This document shows, piece by piece, positions 23,293-35,098 of a stretch of 64,000 nt of DNA (its first letter is position 1; every line of letters starts with the position of its first letter). The position numbers were made by a program, and so were the translations under genes. Origin of the DNA: Rhytidiadelphus loreus. Taxonomy: Eukaryota > Streptophyta > Bryopsida > Hypnales > Hylocomiaceae. The stretch covers positions 84,333,447 to 84,397,446 of the forward strand of contig OX344761.1 in NCBI GenBank assembly GCA_947034895.1, written 5' to 3'. The notes beneath the pieces were generated by a model. It was not told the DNA's origin. It saw only the letters and a program-made list of their open reading frames with translations, and searched no databases.

Positions 23293-23492
23293 CTCTACAA
23301 GAGAAAATGTTGTTTTAAGTACAACCTAGTAGTATAATCCTACAATCTATGATCTTTAGGGAGATTTTTAGTAAATTTTTATTGAAAACAAATGTATTTC
23401 TAATAAATATTTATTATAATTTGCTAAAAGTTCATAAATTATAGAACTATATTGCTAAGACCATACCTAAAACATTCCTTTCTCTTCTAGTG
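23293..23492 (+). mobile_element. Diverged CACTA-type MITE
   Basis: 200 bp, CTCTACAAGAGAAA to TTTCTCTTCTAGTG; inverted arms with internal words ('taatcctacaatctatgatc' against 'ataaattatagaacta') show an older relative of the hairpin MITE at 12663-12883. Confidence 0.55.
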
Positions 23493-23499
23493 ATTATTC

Positions 23500-24600
23500 A
23501 TGAGGTGGATTTTAAAGTACAAATAATGCACGAAGATTTGTATAAAAAACTTCCCCATTTGAATTCTTCTTTTTTCCAATTATTCTTGTACTCATGAATT
23601 ATTTACCACCTTCATCTCTAACTTAAAAATTAGATGGAAGGGATTTAAAGAAAAATTTCCCCTTTTGATTTAATTTATGCAAATCTCAAAGAATTACCCT
23701 ACAAGTCTATAATTTATGAAGTGTATTTCAAAATACAGAATAAAGCATGAAGATATTTGCAATACCTTCTCCATTTAATTTTCTTGATTCTCCAAGCATC
23801 TTTGTATTCATGAATTATTTACCACCTTCATCTCTAACTTAAAAAATTAGTGGGGAAGGGATTTAAATGAAAACTTCCCCTTTGATTTAATTTATGCAAA
23901 TCTCAACGAATTATCCTACTGAAGGGTATATAATTTATCGAGTGTATTTCAAAATATAAAATAATGCATTAGGATATTTGCAATACTTTCCCCATTTAAT
24001 TTTCTTGATTCTCCAAGCATCTTTGTACTCATGAATTATTTACCACCTTCATCTTTAATTTAAAAATTAGAGGGAAGAGATTTAAAGAAACACTTTCCTT
24101 TTTGATATAATTTATGCAAATCTCAATGAATTATCCTACTAAAGGGTATATAATTTATCAAGTGTATTTCAAAATACAAAATAATGCATTAGGATATTTG
24201 CAATACTTTTCCCATTTAATTTTCTTGATTCTTTAAGCATCTTTGTACTCATGAATTATTTACCACCTTCACCTTTAATTTAAAAATTAGGAGGAAGAGA
24301 TTTAAAGAAAAACTTCCCCTTTTGATTTAATTTATGCAAATCTCAACGAATTATCCTACGGGTGTATAACTTATCAACTGTATTTCAAAATACAAAATAA
24401 AGCATGAAGATATTTGCAATACCTTCCCCATTTAATTTTCTTGATTCTCCAAACATCTTTGTACTTATGAATTACTTACCATCTTCACCTCTAACTTAAA
24501 ATTAGAGGAAGGAGATTTAAATAAAAACTTTCCCTACGGATTTAAGCAAATCTCAAATAGTCATTCTACAAGTGTATAATTTATCAAATGAATTTTGAAA
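23500..24600. repeat. 218-bp tandem array, five units
   Basis: The phrase 'ttccccatttaattttcttg' or a close variant starts near 23551, 23768, 23988, 24208 and 24424, giving periods of 217, 220, 220 and 216 bp. The whole unit repeats, including 'atttaccaccttcatctcta' and 'tttatgcaaatctca'. Satellite-like, no ORF. The first and last units are partial or diverged. Confidence 0.8.
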
Positions 24601-25079
24601 TGCAACAAAATTGATGGATAGATATGTATGATCTTTCTTATTTTATTTTATTTCATATCATGTAATCACAATAGAATAAATGATAATGAAACATTGATAT
24701 ATATTTAAAAAAATTGCATGTTTGCAAAACTTGAGTGTTCAATGGAAGATGACATCTTGCCATAAAATTTATATACTAGAGCGAATTAATAGATCAAACA
24801 AAATATTGTCAAATTCAAGTTGTACTATAGAGAATCTAAAGCAACTAGATTTTTAGAGGAGCTTTCATTTCTAATAAATGAGATTAGGTGTCTAAGCTAC
24901 AAAATCTGATCTCATCAAGGTCCATTTACTTAGCTCAACTAATAAAGAAGGTCCACTAATACACCTAGCAAACTAAAACAAAAGTAATTGACTCTAATAG
25001 AGCTTTCAATTTCTACCTTCAGCACCCACAAAATGCAATCCAATGCGTTCTTCAAGTGACTTTCAGTCTTAGGTGACCT
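24601..25079. other. AT-rich spacer
   Basis: No ORF or repeat edge recognised between the two arrays. Confidence 0.4.
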
Positions 25080-25575
25080 TTCTTAGAGGAGAACGCGGGT
25101 CAGGGCGACCATGGGTGGAGGTGGTAAGAATTGCTCAAAAATTGGCAAATTTGGACCTTTTGGAGGGTTCTAGGGGCAACTTCGGGTCTTGGACGACCTC
25201 TTTGGGAGGAGAACACAGGTGAGGGTGACCTCGGGTGAGGGACGACCGCGGGTGGAGGTGGGAAGAATTGGCCTCCTTTTTTCCAGAAATTGCCAAATTT
25301 GGGCCTTTTGGGGGGTTCTAGAAGCAATTTCAGGTCTTGGGCAACCTCTCCTTGAAGAGAACGCGGGTGAGGGCGACCTCTTAAGGGCGACCTCGGATGA
25401 AGGGCGACCGTAGGTGTAGGTGGTAAGAATTGCCTTCCTTTTGTCCAAAAATTGGAAATTGGGCCTTTTGGGAGGGTTCTAGGGGCGACTTTGGGTCTTG
25501 GGCGACTTTTCTTAGAAAAGAACGCGGGTGAAAGCGACCTCTTGTATTGTGCGACTGTGGATGGAGGTGGAAGCC
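25080..25575. repeat. Higher-order tandem repeat of the GGGCGACC type, four units
   Basis: Units begin at the word AGAACGCGGGT or a variant near 25087, 25208, 25355 and 25514 (spacings about 121, 147 and 159 bp). Each holds one to three copies of GGGCGACCTCGGGTGA, then 'ggaggtggtaagaattg', 'caaatttgggcctttt' and 'gggttctaggggcga'. Unit length varies with the number of inner repeats. Minus-strand ORFs over it repeat the same peptide in two frames and are not credited as genes. Confidence 0.7.
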
Positions 25576-26143
25576 ATTGCTTTTAGGATATCCTTTTTTT
25601 ACAATTTTCTACATAAAGAAGAGATTCTAAACATCTTTCTTCTTCTTCTTTTTGATTTTGAAAGTTTCTTAATAATATTTTTTTGCTTACAGTCTTGATA
25701 TTTCATATAAATCTCAAAATATATGTTTTTTAAATTAGTAAAAATCATTTACTGTTTATTTCCCCTCGATTTCTTTCATTACATTAGAGTTGTTAGTATA
25801 TATATGGCCTAATTTTTAGGAACTCCATTGGGAATGTTTATAGAATTTCTTCTTGATTCCTAGGGTCTTTATAAGGTGGGGTCTTTTTAAATTTTCCTTG
25901 TTTTTTGAATTTTCCCTAATTATAATGCAAAAATCATTATTATGATTTGTAAGTTCTTTCTTGTAATTGTGCATTGAAAATAATCAATTTGGTTGTTCAA
26001 TTGAAACATTTGATGTCATTAAAGAATGAGTGATTATCACCAAAAGGACATATTAGCTAACTATATGGATTATTGTTAAGTGCCTTGCTATCATTTTTGA
26101 GTCTCCTAAGATTCATTATAGATAACCTATTAAGGAAAAAAAG
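25576..26143. other. AT-rich spacer
   Basis: Nothing recognised; T-rich runs only. Confidence 0.4.
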
Positions 26144-26419
26144 TTGGAGAACATGAAGAATTGTTGGCGTGTCGCTCTAACGTATGTATATGGGCTGCAA
26201 CATTCAAAGAGGACCATAGAGATCATGCAAGAAAATCATAAATATACGTTGAAATCCATCTTGTCTTCTATTAGAAAAATTGACTACTTAATGAATATGA
26301 ATGATATGGAGAAATACAACAATGAAGTATTTGAAAATACATTGATAGTGAGATACTTTGTAAGGAAGTTAGGTGACCTTATTAAGCCTAATCTAAAGAA
26401 GCAATTAATATGTGGATAG
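26144..26419 (+). CDS. Orphan ORF inside the T cluster, 91 codons
   Basis: ATG at 26144, stop at 26417-26419. The peptide is Lys/Asn/Met-rich with no low-complexity run and ends RYFVRKLGDLIKPNLKKQL. I recognise no family. The window shows no promoter, and a 90-codon ORF overlaps it on the other strand, so it may be chance or a fragment of a transposon gene. It lies between inward-facing T copies. Confidence 0.15.
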   Translation: MENMKNCWRVALTYVYGLQHSKRTIEIMQENHKYTLKSILSSIRKIDYLMNMNDMEKYNNEVFENTLIVRYFVRKLGDLIKPNLKKQLICG

Positions 26420-26777
26420 GTGGCAAACTTGCTCATTGATAAACTATGGTTGATGATGCCCCTTAAAGTTGTTTTCCGCACCAATGTTTTTGTAACAGGA
26501 CATGATATTACTAGATTAGTATAAATAGAAATGTAGGTCACATTGCATGCATCCAAATTTTGAAGAGCAATGTAAATATATTAACGACTTTTTATACGAT
26601 GTGACATTTAAAAAAAAAAATTAAATATTCTAAATGCAAAGTGCAAAAGTTATTGTATAGAATTTCAAATTTCAATTCTCTTGTGCAAATATTTTGTAAT
26701 TTTTATCAAACAATTAATTATAGTTTGTTTGCTTCTAAACTATTGTATGAGAAATTTTACAAAAATGAAGTTGAATT

Positions 26778-27284
26778 TTAACCCATAGAAGACCAAGAGT
26801 TCTTAAGGAATTCTCATCTTGGTTCACATAATGCCTAGAGTCTCAATTCTCATTGTGATTTTTTGAAACTTTTTTTGAAGATAGAAGAATACATCATCTT
26901 TATAGGAATATAACATTTTTTCAATTAGTGTTTGAAAGAAAAAGTTATGCCATTATAAAGCCAAAAATGGAGGTTAGTGGACACCTCAAATATTATATTT
27001 TTGTCTACATGTGAAGCTTTGATTCATTGTAATTGGACTAGTAATGCAAAAGTTATGGACAATCTTGTTTTGGGGGCAAACTTAGCATTTTTTTGAAAAC
27101 AAAACTTAGAAGGTTCATTTTTTAATGCAATTTTCACAATTTTTCTAAAAATTTATTTGACAAGGTCAAATTTGCTCACTAGAACAATCTCATCATTGGA
27201 ATTATTGTGTTTCAATTCCATCTTAGAGCTCTTAACAATTTAATTTTTTTGTTCAATCTTGGACCTACTTCTACTTAAAAATTC
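26778..27284 (-). mobile_element. T family element, inverted, one end (copy T9)
   Basis: TTAACCCATAGAAGACCAAG at 26778; inside it reads the T1/T10 right-hand blocks in reverse ('agttatgccattataaagcc', 'acaatctcatcattgg'). It stops exactly where T10 begins (27285), so T10 probably inserted at or joined its other end. Confidence 0.5.
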
Positions 27285-27817
27285 TTAACCCCTAAAGGAC
27301 CAAGGCCTTTTTCTTGCCAAAAAACATTCAAAATTGTCATTTCTATTGCAAAGAGTAAAAAATTTGGAAATTGTTTCTTTTGCACATCTAATCGTCTAAC
27401 TATATGATCTTATACATAACTAGTATAAAAATGTGTGGAATAAATTTCAGAAATGAATCTTGCAAGTTATTTTTTGAAGAAGATTCTTAGATTGCTAGAA
27501 AAACAAGATTGTCTATAACTTTCACACCACTTATCCAAACGAAATGAATCAAAGTTTTCCGTTGAGAAAAAGAATATAATATATGAAGAAAAAAAATTAA
27601 AATTTTTGAATTTTTTTTTGTTGCCTTTGTTTTGAACTTATTTGGGCATAACTTTTGTTCCTAAGCACCATTTGAGAAAACATTATAATTCCACAAAGAT
27701 AATTAGTTTTTCTATTGTAAAAAGAAATTCAAAAAATTATGACAAAAATTGAGACCATAGGTACATGCCCAAAATCCAATTTGTCATCCAAAGGAACAAT
27801 GGTCCTTTAGGGGTTAA
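27285..27817 (+). mobile_element. T family element, best-preserved ends (copy T10)
   Basis: 533 bp: TTAACCCCTAAAGGACCAAG at the left and ATGGTCCTTTAGGGGTTAA at the right, perfectly complementary over at least 17 bases including TTAA. Flanks outside TTAA (ATTC and AGAA) do not match. Interior blocks as in T1 and T7. No ORF of note. Confidence 0.75.
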
Positions 27818-27959
27818 AGAATGCAAATCAAGTGCTTTTATTAGTGAATATTTTTTCCTAGACTTTCAACTTGATTATTCAACATATGTGTCTTTTAATT
27901 CAAAGTATGTAGTGCAAAAGATTTCCACAAATGACGGTCAAAGTCAATTGAAATTGTAG

Positions 27960-28397
27960 GTCACAATTCAAATTTTTTTTTCCAACTTTGATTGTTAATA
28001 TCTTCCAATCTATATGGTCAAACTTCATGAAAATTTTACCACGTGATCTTAGACAAGTGAAGTACAAGATCTTACGGTTAGATTCTAAGAAAAAAAATTA
28101 TATTTTTTTGGATGAACGCAACAAAAGTTGCAGTTTTGAATTGTAGTACAGAATTTGCCCCTACCCGCACTCGCCCCTACGCGCAGTCTCCCTTACCCAC
28201 GATCGCCCTAAATTTGTCACATGGCTGCCACATGGCAGCCAAGTAAGCCTAGGTAAATGGGGGGTAAATTAATTGCAAAGTCAAAGGGTAAAATTGACTC
28301 AATTAGACGGACGGGACCCTCTACTACGCGTCTTTGACGTCGAGTTTGTCGAGTTGTCGAGTTGTCCGGGTAGACAACCTGGTCTTTTAGGGGTTAA
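27960..28397 (-). mobile_element. T family element, inverted, with GC-rich cassette (copy T11)
   Basis: The inner part reads the family blocks in reverse ('tagattctaa', 'atcttccaatctatatgg'). Then a GC-rich cassette (28140-28390; 'cccctacccgc', 'ccacgatcgcc', 'cgagttgtcgagttgtcc') leads to the end GGTCTTTTAGGGGTTAA, closing at 28397. Beyond it L-c resumes. Confidence 0.5.
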
Positions 28398-31087
28398 TTG
28401 GACAAAATTCATTCCTTCAATAAGTTTTATAGAGAATAAGGGGATAAATTAGGTTTAATTTTTTCTAATTATTATAATATTCCCTAGATTCCTAAATTAA
28501 GTTAGATTCCTTTTGATATTCTTTTGGATGAAATTATTATTTCCGTTCCAAATTAATTCCAAATTAATCCATTTACTACTTCCACAATTTTAATTAGTTT
28601 TTTTAAGAATTTTAGCAATGTTCAAACTTTCACGTAGCAAATGGGATTCTAAATGTTAATTGTGATTTTAAAAAGAAAAATTAAAGGAAAACAAAGTTAG
28701 AAATCATACCTCGATACTGAAGATGTCGGTGGATCTGTCGTCGCAAAATACCATTATAATCGTCTCTCCAAAATCCTCCATTGTCTTTCATGAGATTGCA
28801 ATATTTAGTGAGAGTTGGGTAATTCATTGTTGAATTGTTATTTTAAACCTATCTAAAAATTACATTGTTATTAGTTTTGGCAATTAGGAAGTGATTCCTT
28901 GGTCTTAGGTATTTAATTTAAATTGTATAATTTAATTAAATTTTCTAAGTTTCCAATGAATAGTAGTAATATTCCTTTGCCAAATTTTAAATAGTTTTTT
29001 AATTTAATATTCCAAAGATATTAGTTGTTTTTGTTTTTATCTATTTGGCTTATTAGGCTTAATAAAACAAAACACTAACCAACAATTTTGTCAACTAATA
29101 CAATTGGAATCCTAATTAATAACTAAAACCAACCGAATGAATAGTAATCTAATAAAATAATCTTAAATATTCAAAAATAAATCTAACAATGATTAGGAAA
29201 AGGAATAAAAGGATGAACGACAATCCAAATGAATAATAAAACGAATAGAACAATCCAAACAATTCCAACTTCAATAGTAAGATGCCAATGAAAAGAATAA
29301 AATAATCAAAACAAATTAAATAGTAAGATGCCCACCTTGATTCTTCGTCTTCCTTGGCTAACCTTCTTATAATCCTTCCTTCCCTTCCCTTTGTGTTTAA
29401 TTGTTGTTGTTGGCAAGCTATGGCTTTTTGGAGACACTTGTAAGTTTGGAGAGAATTCTTGGTGTTAAATTTTTCTTCCAAAAATCCAAAATTTGGATGC
29501 GTGGCAACAACCGCCTATGCTTGGTTATGTTTTTGTTTGTATGTATCAATTTTTAGTTACCAAAGTTTCAGTACCGCCTGGTTTCTATGCTTTGTCTTGT
29601 TAATCCCAGTTGGAGGACCAATTGGTTTATAACCCAGCCCCCATCAGTGTAGTCTCCCCGCACTCAGTGAGACCGCCCCGTGGCGAGGCGTGGTTGGTCA
29701 ACGCCGCTCGTGTAGCTTCGTCGTCCAGCTCCCTTCCCCGCCTTTTGATGCCTTTGGGTTGTCTAATGCCTTTGGGCTGTCCTTGCCTTCTGATGCCTTT
29801 GGGCTAAATTTTTGGAAAGTAAAACAAAAACTTGAAATTTTGAATAACTTTTGGAATACTTAATTTTTAATCATAAAAATAAAGCACACCTAACTAAAAG
29901 AAAGAACTATTTATATGGATTTCATGAAAACAAAACAACATAAAAAAATGACCAATTAAAAAGAAGAAACAAAACAATTTAAATGAAACAAACAACCAAT
30001 GCAAGTCTGGAGACCAAATACCTCCATCACGTGTACAACACGGAAAGGACAGAAATCAATAGAGTTGGCCTTTAAATAAGTTCCAAGGAATATTATTTTG
30101 TTGATTTTTATTTGGTAAGTCAAAGCTTCGCCATGCGGAGGCAACCCCAAGTTTCATTGGTTATTCAAAGGCAAATTTTAACCCTAGAAGGTCAAAGCTT
30201 CGCTGTGCGGGGCTACCCTAGGCCACAAAAGAATCAAAGAAGTAGAATTTTTAAAGTGTCCGTTTCCAGGATTCAAAAAATCAAAGCTCTACTGTGCGGT
30301 CGGTGCGGAAGCAACTCTAGGAAACAACTAACAATTAAAGTTTCAAGTACCCATTTTCAGGTTTTCAAAGTCAAAGCTCCGCCGTGCGGGAACAACCTTA
30401 GGAAATAATGGTATCCAAGGACCCAAACTAGTATTTTTAAAACTTAATTTTTAAAGGAGGTACACATGACAGTGTTTAACCGAACATTAAAAACTAAATT
30501 CCAAAGTTTCAAACAAAGTTCTAAATTTAATCACTAAAGGAGGTACACATAACAGTGTTTAACCAAACATTAGCAATTAGTCAAACCAAACACTCGTTAT
30601 ACGACGAGTTTTGGCACGTGGTGATGCCCAAAACCTTTTGGCAAAGTCTAGCCTTGCTGCTTTAAAGTTTTGAGTTCACAAACTAGTATCAATTCGCACA
30701 AACAGTTGGTTAGTATCCAAAAGAATAATAAAATCAATTTAAAAATTTGGGAACTATTCCCACAACTCTCAAAATATCAAAATTTTGGGACTTGAAGCCT
30801 CCAAATTCAAGAAAGAAGTTAGTTAACTCAAACAACAATAGAGTTAGGGGATTTCGTCCTCCTAAACTCTTGAAAATTAAATTTTTGGGGCTTGAAGCCT
30901 CCAAATTCAAACAAGAAAAGAAAACAAAGCTTTGAAGGAGCGCTCCAGAATTTCAAAGTACAAGAAAATAGAAGAAATAGTCAAAATTTGGCTTTAAAAA
31001 GTGCTCCAACAAGTGTCGGTAGTACAACAAGAGCAACAATAAGAATAAAACAAGAGAATGAGGGTCACGAACAATCTCGAGGAAGGG

Positions 31088-31096
31088 CCTTATATA
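31088..31096 (-). promoter_or_regulatory. TATA box of solo LTR L-c
   Basis: Minus strand TATATAAGG, followed by CCCTTCC, aligned with the TATA boxes of L-b and L-e. It suggests the LTR once drove minus-strand transcription here. Confidence 0.45.
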
Positions 31097-32969
31097 CTCG
31101 CTCCCGACCCCCCCCGGTAAGTTGTTCGTAAATATTTTCTTACTTTCAATCTAGATATTTTGCTAAACTAACCTAGTGTATTTTCTAAATAATCTTTGTT
31201 TAATGAGAAAGAAGGTCCTCAAGCAAATTCCTTCTAGGCCCTAAATGGCCTTAGAATCTTCCGCAAATTAAATATTAGATTTTTTCCAAAGATATTTTGA
31301 AAATCTACCTAATTAACCGAGATATTTTGCAAATTAATTTAAAGTTAGTTCTAAATTGTCTTTCTTTAGTTCAAAAGATGGCTTCTTACGCAAGACAAGT
31401 ATCTTGAGTAAATCCAATCTTCGATTCTACAAAGTTATTTGCAAAATCAACCTAGATTAATCCAAAATTACTTTAAAAAAATCAAACTAAGGGCTGACCC
31501 TCTCTATCTTTTGAAGGACAACTTGAAACTGAAAACAAACTGCACCATCGCGTTCAAAAGACCCCAATTAGTCTAGAGGACCTCTAACCCCTACCTCTTC
31601 AATCGTTTTAAAGCGCAAATTTGAGTCACGATAACTCTAAACAAAAGTCAAAAATCTAACTTTTGGAGTTTATGTTCTTTGATGAAACTGTTGGTCCAGG
31701 GTGGTTTAAAATATTCATGGGAGTAAGAATTGACCCTTGAATCGCTCCATTCGGACACCGTTAGCTCCTAGTACGTCGGTCAACCCGCCACCAAGTTGTA
31801 AATTCTTGTAAAATTCGTTGTTAGTCCTAATTATGGTACATGAGAATGTCGTAATGTCTTCAAATTTGACAGGGTTCTTTATTGGCACACAAAACACTAT
31901 CCTGATTTTTAGTGAGATTTTACTACAACATTGATAATTTCTAAGAATTTACGAATGCAATTTTAAGCGGTTGACTTCCCATGGAGTCATTGTGGAGTTT
32001 TGTAAAATCCCGAAACTTTTGGGCAATATTCTACAAGACATCCATTAACTAAGGGCAAAATCAAATCTCCAATAAAAATGCTATTTTTAACAATTCCTTA
32101 ATAATTTCTACCCGGGGGAGAATTATTCTTGATACTGGGGGAATCTTGGATGATCGGACTTCTATTTGACTTCTTGGCATGCTTTGATCTAGAAAAGCAC
32201 CTTTCTGTATGCGTCAATCATCATTTCCTCCATCTTGGTCTGTGAAAGATTCGAATTTTGAAAGTTTCCTACAAACAACAAATCTAATTCTTTCGAGTTG
32301 GACTTCGACTGACTTTGACTAGACTCTAATTTTTAGCCAATTTGTTACATGCGTACTTATAGGTGTTGTATCACATGAACAAGACACTAGGATTGGCTAA
32401 CTCTCAAATCCTTACTTTGTTCAAAATTACTAACTAAACTACCTAATTCTACTAATAAGACCTAAAACTAGTGAAAATGTAAAGTTTTACATGTTTCACG
32501 CATTTAAGGCCATTCCTCATTACTTTGGTAGGAACTTCTACCAAAACTCTCGATAACCCTATTTTAATGTGTTTTTTCATATATTTATTCTAAAAACTAA
32601 CTAAAAATTGCAGAAAATAAGTTCAAAGTTTCAAGTGCCAGCTTGAGGGCTCACACTATCCCACCTCTTAGCTGTGATGTGACAAGATGCAGGACACCCC
32701 AAGATGGTTAACAAGCTTTAGCATTGAACCCAAACTGTGCTTCTCACCACGACCTCCACCCTTTGTATGTAATTTCCGTAATCTTGTGAGTTTACAGTTG
32801 TTGCTTTATTAAAACCTTATTTGCGAAAACCTTGATTATAATCAAGGACAAAATCACAGATGAAGGAAAAAGAGTACAACACCTTTATTAATCTATTCTC
32901 ATAGTAAAACCTAATGAGAAAAATTTATGGAAGGATATCAAAAGGTTTACAAATTTTCATAAAGAAAAC

Positions 32970-34682
32970 TTATTGAATTTCTTGTTCTAAAATATTAAGC
33001 CATCGCATACCAATGCTATCAATAAGTCGACGATGAACAGATAATGGAAGAGCCTTAGTAAAGAGATTAGTAAGATTATTAGCTGATGATACTTTTTTGA
33101 TTTCAAGGGCCTTGTTGGTGATCAAATCATATGTAAAACTGAAATATTTTGGATCAATATGTTTTGATCGGTCACTTTTAACAAAACTTACTTGCATTTG
33201 TGCAACGCAAGCACTATTGTCTTTTTATAATATAATTGAAGAATCAGCATGTGATAATCTGCAATTTGTTCAAATAAACTTATCAAATTGATCTTAGTCA
33301 AATGTATTCCCAAGATGCTTCATGTAAAGCAATAATTTTTGCATAATTTGATGATGTTGCAGTAATAGTCTGCTTTACAGATTTTCAAGATATTGTAGTT
33401 CCATATCGTAAAAAAACATAGCCCATTTGAGATTTAGATGTTGCAGGATCAGATCTATATCCAACATCAATATATCCAACTAATGTTGGATCCACTGATC
33501 AAGAGTAATGTAGTCCCAAATCTTCAGTTCCTTTCAAATAAATGAAAATATGTTTGATATCATTCCAATGTCGTAGTGTAGGCCAGGAATTATGCCTTGC
33601 GAGGACACTAACTGCAAATGCAATGTCAGGCCTAGTAGACGTAGCTAAATACAAGAGTGCTTCAACCGCTGCGAGGTATGAATATTATTCATTCAATGTT
33701 TCCTCCTCCTCGTAAGGGCAATAGGGATCATCTTTTTTTGCACTACGACCAACCATAGGTGTAGACAACAGATTCGCGTCAATCATATTGAATTTTTTGA
33801 GGATTCGATTGATATAGGTGGACTGTGAAAGAAAAATGCTACCATCTTTCATATATAGAACTTATAAACCAATGCAAAATATAATTTTCCCAAGTAACTT
33901 CATCTTGAATTCACGAATAAGAAGTTGAGTGACTGTAGCACATGCAAATTTGGTGCTCACAAGGTTTAAGTCATCAACATAAATGACAATAATAACAAAT
34001 TCATCTTTGTCTCTTTTAATAAAGAGACATGAAAGTAAGGCATCATTTATAAAATCATGTTCAATAAGAAATTGCCGGAGTTGTTGATACCACATACGTC
34101 CACACTGTTTCAAACCATATAATGCACATTGTAATTTAACGCCACGATGTTTGCTTGAAATAGATGGATTTGGATTGGTGGTTTCAAGATTAGGAGGAAC
34201 TTTCATATAAATATTCATATGAAGTGAGCCATAAAGATAGGCTGTCATCACATCTATGAGACACATCTCAAGATAGGCATGAACTGCCATTCATAAAAGA
34301 TATCAAAAAGTGATGGAATCCATAACTAGAGAATAAGTAATATCATAATTAATACCAAACTTTTGTGTGAAATCAAACGAACTTTGTAACGAATAATGTA
34401 ACTCTTGTCATTGTGTTTGTGTACAAATACCAATTTGTATCCAAGAAGTTGAGTAGTGAGATTGTCTACAATAGGACCAAACACTTGTCTTTTGTTCAAA
34501 GAAACATACACCTCCTCAATAGCAGCTTTCCACTTTGGCCAATTTAAGCAACACATCGCTTCTTCAATTGAACGTGGCTCAAGATCATCTTTCTCGCAAG
34601 AATTTTTTTCTGCAATCATACAAATGAAAAAATCATTGATATCCGTTTTTGCTTTGTCCCATGTATATTTCCTGTACCACAA
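32970..34682 (-). pseudogene. Copia reverse transcriptase and RNase H, broken
   Basis: Open segments in several frames. 34682-34326 carries the entry to the RT domain (WPKWKAAIEEVYVSLNKRQV, then LLGYKLVFV). 34290-33862 holds DVMTAYLYGSLHMNIYMK, YGLKQ and the catalytic box YVDDL, which is intact. The middle (33860-33200) continues with stops, and 33197-32970 ends the RNase H region (KHIDPKYFSF, LFTKALP). Order and spacing are typical of plant Copia pol. Frameshifts and stops make it non-functional. Confidence 0.85.
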
Positions 34683-35098
34683 TACATCACAGATAATTCT
34701 GTATTTAACTTGGACTCTTTTTGTTCGTGAATAAGAATATTGCGTTTAAAAGTAAATAGACAATCATTTGTAAGTGATTTTGCAAAATTGGCAGTGGCTG
34801 CTGTAGATAGAGAAGGATGAATAGCATTTGTGATTGCTTTTCGTTTGCGTGGCTGCTTATCCGGTCTACAAGTTTGTTTACCTATCAATTGAAGAGTTGA
34901 TGTTGTTGCAGTGTCTGGCATAGAAACTCGAGCAGGAAGATTATGAGTTTCATTCAACGGATTTCTAGTAATCCGTGGTGCATCATAAAAGTCATTAGGT
35001 GTTTGATCGGCAATTTTTTGTAAATGCAAAATCTTCGAAACTTTAGTTTCAGCCATAGACTTTCTTGGATTAGGATTTGATGTAAATGTCTGAGATGC

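Larger units (their letters stand above)
20292..32655 (-). mobile_element. L-c: solo LTR of the H1 family nested in Copia
   Basis: Termini TGTGAG...CTCACA, with the 5-bp duplication CTATC perfect on both sides (20287-20291 and 32656-32660). Both outer flanks are the 3' region of Copia. Removing the nested block 21084-28397 leaves about 5 kb. Landmarks on the minus strand: 'tgagattttac' block (about 31900), TATA (about 31092), 'aaagcttcgcc' GC-richer segments (30100-30400) and CATTGCTTGGAAGG (about 20400). No coding capacity; presumably left by LTR-LTR recombination. Confidence 0.75.

Noticed and set aside
25100..25448. Pro/Arg-rich ORFs over the GGGCGACC array
   Set aside because: The same peptide appears in different frames in successive units, as expected from a DNA repeat.
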